A stretch of 64,000 nt of DNA. Origin: Durusdinium trenchii. Taxonomy: Eukaryota; Sar; Dinophyceae; Suessiales; Symbiodiniaceae. Both the position numbers and the translations under genes were made by a program. This document shows, piece after piece, positions 1-10,598 of this stretch. Location of the stretch: NCBI GenBank assembly GCA_963970005.1, contig CAXAMN010015302.1:69780-133779 (forward strand), given 5' to 3'. The notes below the pieces were generated by a model that saw only the letters and a program-made list of their open reading frames with translations, was not told where the DNA came from and ran no database searches. The number at the start of each line of letters is the position of its first letter. Within the stretch, counting starts at the first letter, position 1.

Positions 1-506
1 GCCTCAGCTGCTTGCTGTTCAAGGCCTTTTTTCTGAAAATGCTTTTATAAAAGCGCATGAGGCCAACTCGAAGTTTTGCAAAACACTTTGGGCCTGTCGA
101 TCATGTCATCCAGGAACAAGGCAGTGTAAGGAATGACAGTACCTGCTGCAAACTCCCGGACGCTTGGAGAACAAAGGGCATTACTAGTAGTAGCTACTGG
201 CGCCCGTTGAAGTTAATACATTTTGCATGTGGGATACTAAACCACCATGGAACGCCGATTTGCAAAAGTCAGTACTTAAGTCAAGACTGCTGGCCTTCCC
301 CATTGTAAACGCTACATACAGAACAAGGTTCTCCAGATTCACCTTTCCCAAAAGAGAAAACATCAACTGCAAATCCCAATGGCAACGCAATTTGGAGAGC
401 TACCCGGCGTGGTAACTTACCCCTTCGCACATGAACTTGACCCACCCCCATGGCACACCGCTTACCCCACGAATGTAAGAACTTACCCCATTTGGACAAA
501 ATGGCA

Positions 507-925
507 CACCGCTTCCAGACAAGCACTTTTTCTCCTAGATTGTTTCTAAACCTACACTATTCCATTGCGATTCAACCTTCTACATGTTGATGTTTTCAAA
601 GGCTATCTATGGGTTGCCGTGATCCAATCCCCATGGCACCCCGATTCTGACCCACATGTTGGTACCAGCTTTAAGTTTCTACCTGGAGTGCAAACAGCAT
701 GGAATTGTTCTTTAAACGTCAAAAATGTCTATGCGTTCTTGTGTGTATTCCTCTCCCAATCCCCATGGCACACCGCTTCGAAACAAGCACTTTTTCTCCT
801 AGCCTAGATTGTTTCTAAACCTACACCATTCCATTGCGATTCAATCTTCTACACGTTGATGGGTTCTAAGGTTTCCTATGGGCTGAAATGATCCAACCCC
901 CATGGCACACCGATTCTGTGACACC
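507..925. repeat. Imperfect tandem duplication, period about 265 bp
   Basis: A block around 515-660 recurs at about 783-920. Shared landmarks in the same order are CAAGCACTTTTTCTCCTAG, then TGTTTCTAAACCTACAC, then CCATTGCGATTCAA, then a CCCCATGGCACACCG-like motif. The last motif also occurs alone near 450 and 500. No gene is visible in 1-920. Confidence 0.6.
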
Positions 926-1035
926 ACACCGTGACTAAGTCACGGCAGAGTCACTTAGTTTTCGCCAAAACCATGCTTTCCAAGCCCAGTTTACAACCGG
1001 ACACTGCCACAATGATTGGGTTTGTGCAACAACAG

Positions 1036-1215
1036 CCAGGAGCAAATGAGTAGGCTTTGTAGCGCAGGCAGCGGCAGCGGCAGCAGCAAGCAGCAGCCAA
1101 CCAGCAGCAAAACAACACCAACAACCCAACAGCAGCAGAAGGTAACCAGCAGCAAGGCAGCAGCAGCAGAAAACCAGCAGCAGACCGGCAGCACCAGCGA
1201 AGGTAGCCCAATCAA
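1036..1215. repeat. CAG/CAA-rich low-complexity tract
   Basis: About 180 bases dominated by CAG, AGC and CAA triplets with interruptions. It is open in several frames, which explains the glutamine/serine-rich or alanine/cysteine-rich translations on both strands. I see no start, exon boundary or homologous domain, so I read it as a trinucleotide microsatellite. Confidence 0.6.
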
Positions 1216-2201
1216 GCTTTCCCCCAAGGGCACACCTCATCTGGCACAAGTTCATGCCACTCAATAGCGTGCCCGCTTCACAGCGGAAGCCAGGTTTCCA
1301 CGAGGACCCTGCTTCCGAGGGTTGGCCCTATAAGTAAGCCCTTGGAGGGTTGGACATATGAGACCCACAATCCCAAGATGAAGGGGAACCTATGGGCTGC
1401 CTATAGAAACCTCTAGAAACAACCTATGGGTTGCCTGCCAACTTCCTTTTGGTAGGTCTTGTGCAATCAAAACACTGTGAACGCTGAGTAAACCAAGCCC
1501 ATTGAATAAAACCATGCATTTAGAAAACATCTTCCAACGCACTCTATCCTGCAAGGAAACGCTATAGTGTATCGACTTCCTGGTTTGCTCATCACCTTCT
1601 ATCTGCTATTTGAAAAAAAGCGCGTCTCGACTTCAACAACTGGCAGTAGAAGCTACTTTTTTGGTTAGTCTTTATGTCTTGCCCAAATGCAAATCCTGTA
1701 CACTGAGCAGGACGCACCATCTCGCAACCGGGTGTGCTGCTTGTTCAGCTGACAGTCCATCAAGTGCTTGGTTCGACGCCTTTGCAGATTTGCGCGGAAG
1801 TGTTGCTTGCTCGTAGTTTGTGGACAGCAATTGCTCGCGCAAACTTGATTGTAGATTGATGATTTGCCTCGGTTGCCTCGGCTTGAGTCTCTACCCCTGT
1901 GGACCTCGCACCGTGTGATAACCTCGCTAGAAGCTGCAACTTAGTCCTCAACGCGAGGTCATCAGTCTCCTTGTACCGGACGAAGCTGGTACGGCCTTGA
2001 TGTCGAACGGAGTTTCTGTGGGTTTTCCGTATTCACCGTTCTTCCCCATTCCCAGCTTGCAAGATCCACACCCAAGCAGAAGTTTGTCTCCTCAATGGCC
2101 CAGTCCGAACTCCTGTGAAGACACAGAAAATGGCATCTGCCAACAAACAGTTGCTTGGTTTGGTCTTTTTTACTGTTTGGTTGCAAGCATAAAGGACATA
2201 C

Positions 2202-2257
2202 ACGTTCGGCGCACTTCTTCACGAGTTGGTCATCCGTCACTTCTTGACCCTCATAGG
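2202..2257 (-). CDS. Exon-like block of an unrecognised gene
   Basis: On the minus strand a CTTCTCAG acceptor precedes an open 56-nt block reading YEGQEVTDDQLVKKCAER, followed by a GTATGTCC donor. The composition is ordinary coding and both splice sites look acceptable. The acceptor is followed by C instead of the G seen in most exons here. It lies downstream, in the minus-strand sense, of the Prp3 gene. I cannot name the gene or join it to other exons. Confidence 0.3.
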
Positions 2258-3116
2258 CTGAGAAGAACCTGCCAAAGTGCGCAAGCTTACAAAGAACAGA
2301 AGTAAACAGCAAATGCCAGCCAGCGCATAATTGATTAAAAAAAGAACACCAACACAAAAGAACAAGCAGGACGAATAGTCTTGGACATCAAATATAACTT
2401 TGAGCAAATGGCTGCTAGTATACGGTCACTACTAAACGCTTTGAGGGTTCACTTCGCACCTCTGTCCCAGCGGCACAAATGCAGCTACTGGGGCTTTGCC
2501 CAAAATTGGGCGAGACACCAAAGAACCGAATCGACGTGCTGTTGGAACAAGCCTGGCTGCAAGACGTGAAACAAGTCTCACTTTGGAACGATTGACATCG
2601 CTTGAGTTTCATTGTGTGAAACAACTGCTTCTTTGCTCGATGTTGCTTTGCAAGATGGCCAAATCAATCAGCCGTTGCGTGAGCTGCACATGCCAGCATG
2701 TCAACCCCTTGTACCAGGAAAAATCTAAAGCCTACTAGTACTTGGGGAAGTGTGGGGTTTTGCAGCCTTCACCTGAGTTGTTCGCTTGGTGTGCTCTATT
2801 TGTTCGTCCTGCTACAGCCACTGTCAGGTGTTTTGTCTTACAAATGCTAACAGAATAACTGAATTATCCATCATTCCCTGGCTTCTATTGCTTACTGCTG
2901 GCTTTGTTTTCCTAACCTACGTTGTTCAATTGTGGTTGCATCAAAGATGCCGAAGGCGTTCTTGGCGCTGTGATTGCCACAAAGTATGCAAGGCTCTTCG
3001 CGCAAAGAAATAAAACCAGCAAAAGCCCATTGCTTCTTGCAATCCCAGGACCGTTCTGCCATGTGCGGAAGTCCAAAAGCCGAGACAGGGTCCTGAACCA
3101 GAAAGAACCAAGCCGT

Positions 3117-3160
3117 TATATATATATATATAGTTAAATACATTTATATATATATATATA
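3117..3160. repeat. (TA)n microsatellite, target of element 1
   Basis: Two TA runs separated by TAGTTAAATACATT. Copia element 1 inserted in this run: TA repeats resume directly after its 3' LTR at 9693-9710, so the 4-6 bp target duplication cannot be measured exactly. Confidence 0.8.
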
Positions 3161-3351
3161 TGCAAGTGTTCACTTGGACGATCATCCCACGATAGCTAGT
3201 GTAGTGATCGAGTCGCACCGCGACCGAAGTTCTTTTGGTACAAGACATCCAGCAGACGGAAAACCGCCTGACGAGTCGCACTCACGCCATTCCGCATCGG
3301 TGTCCACGGGATCCAGTACCTTCGAGCTTGACACCTCCGGGCTACCGTGCA
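3161..3351 (+). repeat. 5' LTR of element 1 (191 bp)
   Basis: Begins TGCAAGTG and ends CCGTGCA. It matches 9502-9692 at 190 of 191 positions; the one difference is G here against T there, within ...CCATTCC(G/T)CATCGG. Confidence 0.93.
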
Positions 3352-3364
3352 TGGTAGCGGAGCC
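3352..3364 (+). promoter_or_regulatory. Primer-binding site, initiator tRNA-Met type
   Basis: TGGTAGCGGAGCC directly abuts the 5' LTR. It is complementary to a tRNA 3' end ...CTCCGCTACCA, which resembles eukaryotic initiator tRNA-Met, the usual copia primer. Elements 2 and 3 carry the same TGGTAGCGGAGC. Confidence 0.8.
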
Positions 3365-3439
3365 TCACCTCGCGTGAGGCTCCAAAGATCTAGGGACCTT
3401 CAGCTCCTGTCGCCTTGCCACAGGAGACACTACGGTGCC

Positions 3440-5076
3440 ATGGAGAAGACCTATATGCAGATCGAGCGCAACAAGGAAGGCGTCCCATGTTGGGACGGCA
3501 ATGCAGCGACGTTTCAAGAGTATGCCGAGATGGCAAGTCACTGGGAACAGTCAGTGCCCATCCACAAGCGATACCTTTGTGGCCCCAAGCTGCAAGCAGA
3601 GCTGACCGGAACGGCAAGGAGATTTGTGATGTCCATGAAACCTGGATGGATCTCCTTTGACGGTGGCGTGCAAACGCTCTTAGACCACCTTCGCAAGCAC
3701 CTAGGTCAGCCTCAGCTCACCGAGATGTCGGAGTACATGTCCAAGTACTTCAAGATGACCAAACGCCGCAGGCAAGAAGGCATGAACGACTACATCACTC
3801 GGAAAGCTGAAATATATGCTCGGGCCTGTCAAACTTTGGATCGTGTACAACGTCGCTTTTCACCCACATTGGCCAGCGTCTGACCGGAAGTGCCCCCCGG
3901 AGTGATTACAGCAGTACACATACAGTACAGCCTCCCACAAATCAGGACTATACCCCTGAGGAGCAGACCTACTATGATGTCCCGGACGAGGAGCAAGAGG
4001 CCTCAGCCTCAGCTGAGAACTGGCCGAGTTGGAGCCATTCCTGGTGGCAATCTTCGGGAGATTGGCATCATCAAGAATGGCAAGGGCAAACTCACAGCTG
4101 GCACTCAACCTCACAAGGGCCATCCTATAGCAACGACCATTCATGGCAGACAGAGGCTCCTGACCTGTTGCCGTCATTCGTACAAGGCTGGTTCCTGCTC
4201 CAGGATGCAGGATTAGAAGTCCATGAACGAAACTTGGTGATGACAGCCCTGAAGAATGACTTCTCTGTCGAACGAGTATCTCAAGAATTGAGGAATCAGT
4301 TTCCTGACCACGAACTACGACATCGAGATCCTCATGGTCGCTCTTCAGCTATGGCTGCCGAAGAATGGTCAGAAGATGAAGCTTTGGCTCCCTCTGACCT
4401 GAGCATGCTCGCTCAGGAAGGCATGAATGACCAAGGCCTGATTTTGATGGAAGAGGCCGAGGAGAAAGACAGCCTGATCAGTTTCCTCAAGACGGAACTC
4501 AACACCTTCGTGGGTTCCAACGAGACCATCGCACAGCTGAAGAAACGCGGCATTTTGGTCGCCTACGATCGGGCTCCAGCATCTCCAGAGGACCCAGTGG
4601 GCTTTGGGATGCATGCGGCAGCCTCCTACCAGGAGATCATGGATCAGCATCCCAAGTACGCCGATTGGGTGATCTCCACCTACCAGGAAGGCCAGGCAGA
4701 TGCCCGGCTCAACCGGCTGGCATGTTGGCTGCTCAAGGCCCAGAACCAGCAAGAGGAAGTCTCCAAGGTGAAGCCATACCCAATCACAGCCCAAGAACTC
4801 AGGGACCAGGGATACCTCCGATCCTCCAAGGCGAAGCCCAAGGGCACGGCTCCCAGCCAGTCAGCCTCCAGCCTTGTCTCGGAAGATCATACTCAGACCT
4901 CCGTGACATCCAGCAGCGCTTCTCAACAGGTGCTGGGGGAGCTCCTGGGCGCTTTCAAGGAGCTGATCGAGGAAGTCCGGGAACTACGTGCAGCCAGCAC
5001 CCCGGACAAGCATCGCAAGAAGGGAGCCAGCTCGGACAGCGACTTCACGCTGGTGGCTTCGAAGGAGACGAAGTGA
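3440..5076 (+). pseudogene. gag: Element 1 gag polyprotein (frameshifted)
   Basis: The ATG at 3440 opens a capsid-like region: tryptophan/aromatic-rich start, an RRRQEGMNDYITRKAE-like helix, then DRVQRRF. The frame breaks at about 3858-3862 by one base and resumes in another frame through a W/S/Q-rich stretch (about 3930-4150), an acidic segment and a helical domain rich in W and L, ending at the stop at 5076. The tail is S/T/K-rich. I found no CCHC zinc knuckle, unlike element 3. The next module lies in the -1 frame relative to this stop. That may be a programmed shift, separate translation, or another lesion; no clear slippery site is visible. Confidence 0.7.
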
Positions 5077-6100
5077 ACGCTGTTTGTGAGGGGCTTAGCA
5101 CCTGTTCGCTTCTTAGTGATCCTTCAGCTGCATTAGGTGGGCTACCTAATTCCCAGGAAACACAACACATGTCTCGTCAAGAAGCTTGCTCCTTGGAACG
5201 TGAATGTCATGAACTGTTCACCATTGACATGTTTAGACAACCTGGGAAATGCATATTACTGGAGATCGCTTGCGGAACTGATAGTGTTTTGACCTCTACT
5301 ATGCAGAGCGTCCGTAGGGATGAACAGGCCGCACGTCGACTTTCGATATGGAACGGTTTTGATCTCACCACCAACTCGGGCGTTCGTGCTGTCATCGAAC
5401 AAATCGACATGCTTGATCCTGAACATGTGTGGCTCTCTCCCGACTGCGGACCGTACAGCCAGATGCAGAATCTGAACCAACGAACGGAAGCACAAAGGGA
5501 AGCTTTAGCCGCCAAACGGAAAAACGCGTTGAAACAATACGTCGGATGTTCGATCATTTTTCAGCACTGCATTCAGAGAGGTAAACATGTGACTTGGGAA
5601 CTGTCTCAAACCTGTCAGGCTTGGAGATTACCTCTTCTTCAAAACATTCAAAGGGAACAGAGGGTCCATGTGGTTGTCACTAGGGGTTGTTGTGTGAACT
5701 TGAAAGACAATAAAGGCCAATATGTTTCTAAAGGTTGGAAACTGATGACCACTCATCCCCTTTTGTCCACGAGGATGGACCTCCCATGTAGATGTTCGAG
5801 CCACGTGAAACACACGCCATGTGAAGGAAACCTCACTCGTCGTTCGGCCTTCTATACGAAGGAATTCGCGGTTCGAGTGTGCCAGGCCATTTTGCATAGG
5901 GGACAGGACCACACGTTAGGTATGGAACTTCAGGGTACCCTGAATTTTGGGGAAATGTTCGGCTTGGGAACCAAGTGTTTGTGTCATGAAGGAAAACAAC
6001 ATGAGGCCCAGTTGACGTGTGGACACTGCATCTCACAACATGTGGAGGTCCTCCAGGAAGGCCTCGCTGCGGACAAACACAAGAAAGAGTTGGAACATGA
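5073..6100 (+). pseudogene. Methyltransferase-like (Rossmann/C5-MTase-like) module in element 1
   Basis: Open frame between gag and integrase. Seen directly: LLEIACGTDSVLT at about 5258-5296, resembling an S-adenosylmethionine motif I; an acidic FDLTT about 30 residues on; HVWLSPDCGPYSQMQ at about 5422-5468, resembling the PPCxxxS catalytic loop of cytosine-C5 methyltransferases; and VTWELSQTCQAW at about 5590-5625 where such enzymes have an ENP-like motif. The homologous place in element 2 has the same succession (CGKARTA, WDFEQ, IEQPKHAPSW). Cytosine methyltransferases captured by dinoflagellate retrotransposons are known, but whether this is that family I cannot say. The catalytic-type Cys is present in this copy. 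Activity is unproven. Confidence 0.55.
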
Positions 6101-7676
6101 CATGTCTAAAGAAGAGATCCAACGCCGTTTGTACTTGCTTCATGCGGCCACGGGACACGGACCGACACGACATCTTCTTCAGGTTCTAAAACGCCGAGGT
6201 GTTCCCCAAGCAGTTGTGAAAGAGGCTGAAAACTTCAGCTGTCCTGTTTGCCCAACCTAGGAATCTTGCGTCTTTGGAACCCCTTCCCAAGAAATTTGCT
6301 GTGGTGAATGCTGACGTGGGTCACTGGTACCATCCGGTCACTAAAGAGAAATGGCAGTTCATTGTTTTTGTGGATGAAGGGTCACGATTCAAAGTGGCAC
6401 GGCTGGTGGCTCAAGGCAAGAAGCAACACCTCTCAGCCGCGCAATTCATTTCCGTGTTTCGTGAATCCTGGGTAGAATACTTTGGCTACCCTCATTCTCT
6501 CCGATTGGATCCCGACGGATCTTTCCGAAGCAAAGAACTTGCCGAATTTTGTGACCGAAGCCACATTTACTTGGACCTCATTCCCTCCGAAGCTCATTGG
6601 AAGCTGAGCGTGTGCAAAAGAGCCATACAGTCCACCAAGCACATTCTGGAGTGTTTGGTTGCGGACGATCCGGAGGTCTCAGCACAAGACGCTCTTTCAG
6701 AAACCATGCGAGTTCTCAACCACCGGGAGCAAATCCGAGGTTTCTCACCAATACAAATTGTTTTGGGACAAGCGCCCGATGAGGAAGGTAGGTTTTTCAC
6801 TACCCTCTCATCACCTCAGCTGGACTGGATTTCTCCCTCTCCGAAACAACAGATGGAACAAGATCACCGTCGACGATTAGTGGCAGAAAAGGCATTCCTG
6901 GACTGGCAAGATCACGACCGTTTGTCCAGGGCAACACAATCCAAACATCGAAGAGTGCTAGATTTTTCCGCAGGTGACCTTGTTTACATTTGGAGAAAAC
7001 AGCTGACGGGGGAAGACGCACAACAGAACAAGATTGGCCAAGGCCGCTTTGTGGGGCCTGCGAGAATGGTAGCGACAGAAAATAAACGGGACTCAGCAGG
7101 ACAGATTGTCCAGGGAGTTCAATCTGGCTGGTTAGAGGCCGGCGACTCCTGAAGTGTTGCCCAGAACAACTCCGACATGCAACAGATCGCGAAACTGTGC
7201 TCCTGGAACTTCATGAAACAAGGCAATTGCCACGTTGGGATTTTCCTCGTGTGGCGGAAGAACTGGGTGGAACAGAATACGATGACCTGTCAGAACAACC
7301 GGAAGAGGACGAGTGGCTTCGAGCAGGGAATCCAGACCACGAGTGGCAACCCACTCACCGTCTGAGTGAGAAGAGACACAGGCCTCGCTCGAGAACTCCT
7401 CCTCCGAGACCCTACTCAGGCAGTCACACAGGAGCCGAAGAAAATACACTCCTACAGAACCGGCCAGGAGTCGCAGCCCACGACCCGGAAGATCAGAACC
7501 TTCCGGAGAAGGCTTCATGGCAGCTCCACATTGGTCAGAAATGGTTGACAGTTCCTTCTTTGTGGACAATACAACAAAACAACAACAAGAGGTCCTGTAT
7601 AGCATCGAGATTGAGATGCCCAACTCACGACATGGCATGGACAACGCCCTCAAAGATCTCAAGAGCTTTTTGGTGA
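6101..7676 (+). pseudogene. Element 1 integrase (zinc finger, core and C-terminal region, broken)
   Basis: An HHCC-type finger (H..GHGPTRH...CPVC) ends at 6250 in one frame, which stops at 6258-6260. A one-base shift continues into the DDE core from about 6262: NADVGHW holds the first Asp, LRLDPDGSF (about 6505-6530) the second. The residue 35 positions after the second Asp, expected Glu, is Lys (AAA at 6616-6618, in VCKRAIQ). A tail with the VYIWR and GRFVGPARMV style of copia integrases follows. A further frameshift near 7100-7130 moves the reading to the 7197-7676 frame. The E-to-K change should abolish strand transfer. Confidence 0.75.
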
Positions 7677-9416
7677 CCGCTTTGAAGAGGAAGGAATAGA
7701 GGTTTCAGAACGGTTCCTCACCCCAGAAGAGCGCCTTCAATTCCAAGCAGCCAAGTCCATAGAGGTCAACAATTTCTTGGCAGCTAAGGCATTTGAAGCC
7801 TTGCCACCAGATGATCAAATTTCTCGTGACCAGGCCATTAACATGCGCTGGATCCTGGTATGGAAAACAAAACCCGATGGCTCAAGAAAAGCAAAGGCTC
7901 GAGCAGTTCTACAAGGCTACCAAGATCCTCATTATGAGGAACGGGCCACTCATTCACCAACAACAACACGACAGTCCAGACAACTGCAGTTACAACTCAG
8001 TGCTTCCATGGGCTTTGACACCAAGAAAGGAGATGTCACTGGGGCTTAATCTCCAGTCTCGAGAATACCCAGATGACTTACTCTGCATTCCATGTCCTGA
8101 AATCCTGGAAGCTATGAATTTACCTCCAAGAAGCATCACCAAGGTCAAGAAAGCATGCTACGGTTTAGTTGATGCACCTTTGGAATGGTATAGATCTATC
8201 AGCTCATCCTTTGCCTCCCTGGGTTTGAAAAAGTCATGGAGCGATCCGTGTTGTTGGACACTCACTAAAGATGGGTGCCTGCGTGGCATCATCACAGGCC
8301 ACGTAAATGACTTTCTGTTCTCAGGAAAAGCAGACGATCCCGTCTGGCAACAAGTCGAGGCCGCCATTCAGAAGGAGTACAAATGGTCAGACTGGGAACA
8401 GAAAAGCTTCGTACAATGCGGAGTGTTGATAGAACAAGAACACGATGGAACCTACTCCTTGTCACAAAAACAATATGTGGAAGACTTGAAATACATCAAC
8501 ATCCGAGCCTCTCGAAAAAGAGAAAAGCACTCACCCACAGAGGAGATTGAAAAGACACACCTTCAAGCTCTTCTGGGAGGAATTAGCTGGCACGCACAAC
8601 AAGTTGCACCCCATTTTTCAGCAGAAGTCAGCCTGCTTCTTTCAGAGGTGAACCATAGCACGGTGGAAACTTTGTTTACGGCAAATCGTCTTTTGGACCA
8701 TGTCAAGAGCATGAAAGACCACCGTCTCAAGATCCATCCCATTCCGCTGGAAGACTTGGTGATTGTAGCCTGGGCAGATGCAGCAGCTATCAACCGCTAT
8801 GATGGCGGTAGCACCCAAGGCATTGTGATTGGAGCCACTTCTCGCTCTCTCCTAAAGGGAGAATGCACTCCTGTCTCCATTGTAGCTTGGAACTCGTCGA
8901 AAATTGGACGAGTATGCTCAAGTCCAGGTTCTTCAGAAGCCATTGCGGCAGCTAATGCCGAGGATTTATTGTATTTCTGTAGGTTCCAGATTTCTGAAAT
9001 GATGGGAAACGAAGTGAACATACGTGACCCCAACACCACTGTCAACATGATAGACGGTTGCCTCGTTACTGACAGCCGCAATGTTTATGACAAGTTGAAG
9101 AATGAAGTGATAGTGGCTAAGGGCGCTGAAAGAAGAACTGATGTCACTCTCATGAGGATCAAAGAAGGACAATCACTAAATAAGGTGAAGGTCCGATGGG
9201 TCCACTCTGAGGCATCTTTTGTTCTACCAGCTCGGCAGTGCCTGAAAGATAGTTGAAGATCCGACTATGTCCTCTGCAAAGAAAAGGAAGGAGAAGGGCC
9301 AAGGGCCTTTGGAGGATCAACCAGGAGTCACACCAGACTCACCAGAACAACCAGCACTCCATACCCAACCTCCACAACATACATCACACGTCCACAAGGA
9401 CGACGAAGAGGTTTGA
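7517..9416 (+). pseudogene. Element 1 reverse transcriptase and RNase H (broken)
   Basis: RVT_2-type RT: MRWILVWKTKPDGSRKAKAR and ARAVLQGYQDP, then KKGDVTGA, where the frame stops at 8047 and resumes one frame over as LQSREYPDD. The catalytic YVDD-type motif at about 8300-8311 reads HVND: the first Asp codon is AAT (8306-8308), which should kill polymerisation. RNase H follows: WADAAAINRYDGGSTQG, SSEAIAAANAE and VTDSRNVYD give the D-E-D set. After RNase H the frame shifts into a Lys-rich tail (KKRKEK) ending at 9416. A short hydrophobic stretch is readable just downstream, but I cannot tell it from 3' noncoding sequence. Confidence 0.78.
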
Positions 9417-9501
9417 CTTGCGGTTTTTGGTTTTTCGTGGTCGGTTGCTTGTGTTTGTTGTTGCTTGTTCAAAGGAAGGGACATTTGGAAAGAGAGTGGC
9501 A

Positions 9502-9692
9502 TGCAAGTGTTCACTTGGACGATCATCCCACGATAGCTAGTGTAGTGATCGAGTCGCACCGCGACCGAAGTTCTTTTGGTACAAGACATCCAGCAGACGG
9601 AAAACCGCCTGACGAGTCGCACTCACGCCATTCCTCATCGGTGTCCACGGGATCCAGTACCTTCGAGCTTGACACCTCCGGGCTACCGTGCA
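9502..9692 (+). repeat. 3' LTR of element 1 (191 bp)
   Basis: TGCAAGTG...CCGTGCA, preceded by a purine-rich tract (AAGGAAGGGACATTTGGAAAGAGAG) that can serve as polypurine tract. It is followed immediately by TA repeats, the continuation of the target microsatellite. Confidence 0.93.
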
Positions 9693-9710
9693 TATATATA
9701 TATATATATG

Positions 9711-10598
9711 TATAGTCAGTCCTATTAGTAAAGCCAGTGGTGTGCTCTTATAAGCAGTGGCATGCCTCTCCTTGAATAGCCTACTACAACTTAAAGCTGA
9801 CTCCATTTGATTCTAAATGATGGTTCAACGAAGATGATCTCAAGAGTCACTGGAACCAACTACACTAGGTATGAGGATTGAGATTTGAGATGGAGGAAGA
9901 CTCGGAAGACCCATCAAGGCAGAGATTGGGATGCGAACGTAGGTAGTGTGGATTAAATGGAGCAACAGGATGAAGGAAAAGGCACTAATTATAGTGCATA
10001 GATACACTGACAAAGACTTTCAGCGGAAAAAGAATTGCACACAATCTATTGAACACGCAAACAAACAGAATAGTTGTAGTTAGATCTGGCCAGCTAGCTT
10101 TGGTTGGGAAGGAGATTAAACGAGCGAATCAGTGCTGTCAACAACCTATTTCTCCTTCTTAGAGTCAAACCTAAAAAGCTCAATCAGCCAAACTCAGCAG
10201 ACGTTCTCCAACATAAAATCTCCATGCTAAAACTTGCCATGTGGACATCTCGGCAAAGCTGCAAGACCAACAGGTGTCGATCGACTTGAGACTTCACAGC
10301 TGCGCGGCACATTTGAAGGGTCGCACTGCTCTGGCCGCGTTTAAACAACATGAGATGACAAGTAAGAACAAGAGAAAGATTTGCAGGTATCTTATTCTTG
10401 TTGGCAAATGCACTCCTTTCTTTTTCAGACTTTGACATTTGTCGGTCAGGGTGCACATGCAGTGGAGCTGGTTGAGCTATTTTTCTTCACTGCTGCTGCG
10501 GCGGTAACCGTGACAAGCATTGTCTGGACGCTCGGCCCCTCAAATGTCCATACGCGGATCTCGATATCGTGCCAGCATCTGGCAGGATAATGGGCATG
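9711..10598. other. Spacer with no recognised gene
   Basis: Between element 1 and the last Prp3 exon I see no long reading frame with coding character, no repeat family and no RNA gene. It is probably the 3' flank of the Prp3 gene. Confidence 0.4.

Larger units (their letters stand above)
3161..9692 (+). mobile_element. Ty1/copia LTR retrotransposon, element 1 (defective)
   Basis: A 6.5-kb element with 191-bp LTRs, both TG...CA, that differ at one base. A primer-binding site follows the 5' LTR, and the purine-rich stretch GGAAAGAGAGTGG precedes the 3' LTR. The domain order is gag, methyltransferase-like module, integrase, reverse transcriptase, RNase H, which is the copia order (integrase before RT). 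The coding region is broken by at least five frameshifts. Integrase and RT also carry changes at catalytic positions. I saw no aspartic protease motif. The near-identical LTRs show a recent insertion although the proteins are dead. Confidence 0.9.

Noticed and set aside
935-1267. Gln/Ser-rich and Cys/Leu/Ala-rich frames
   Set aside because: CAG/CAA trinucleotide tract read on both strands.
4665-5072. N-terminal extension of the methyltransferase-like frame
   Set aside because: Overlaps gag in another frame and has Pro/Gly/Gln-rich shadow composition; the recognisable module starts after 5073.
7132-7662. 176-codon minus-strand frame opposite element 1 pol
   Set aside because: Antisense shadow of the integrase tail; no motif.
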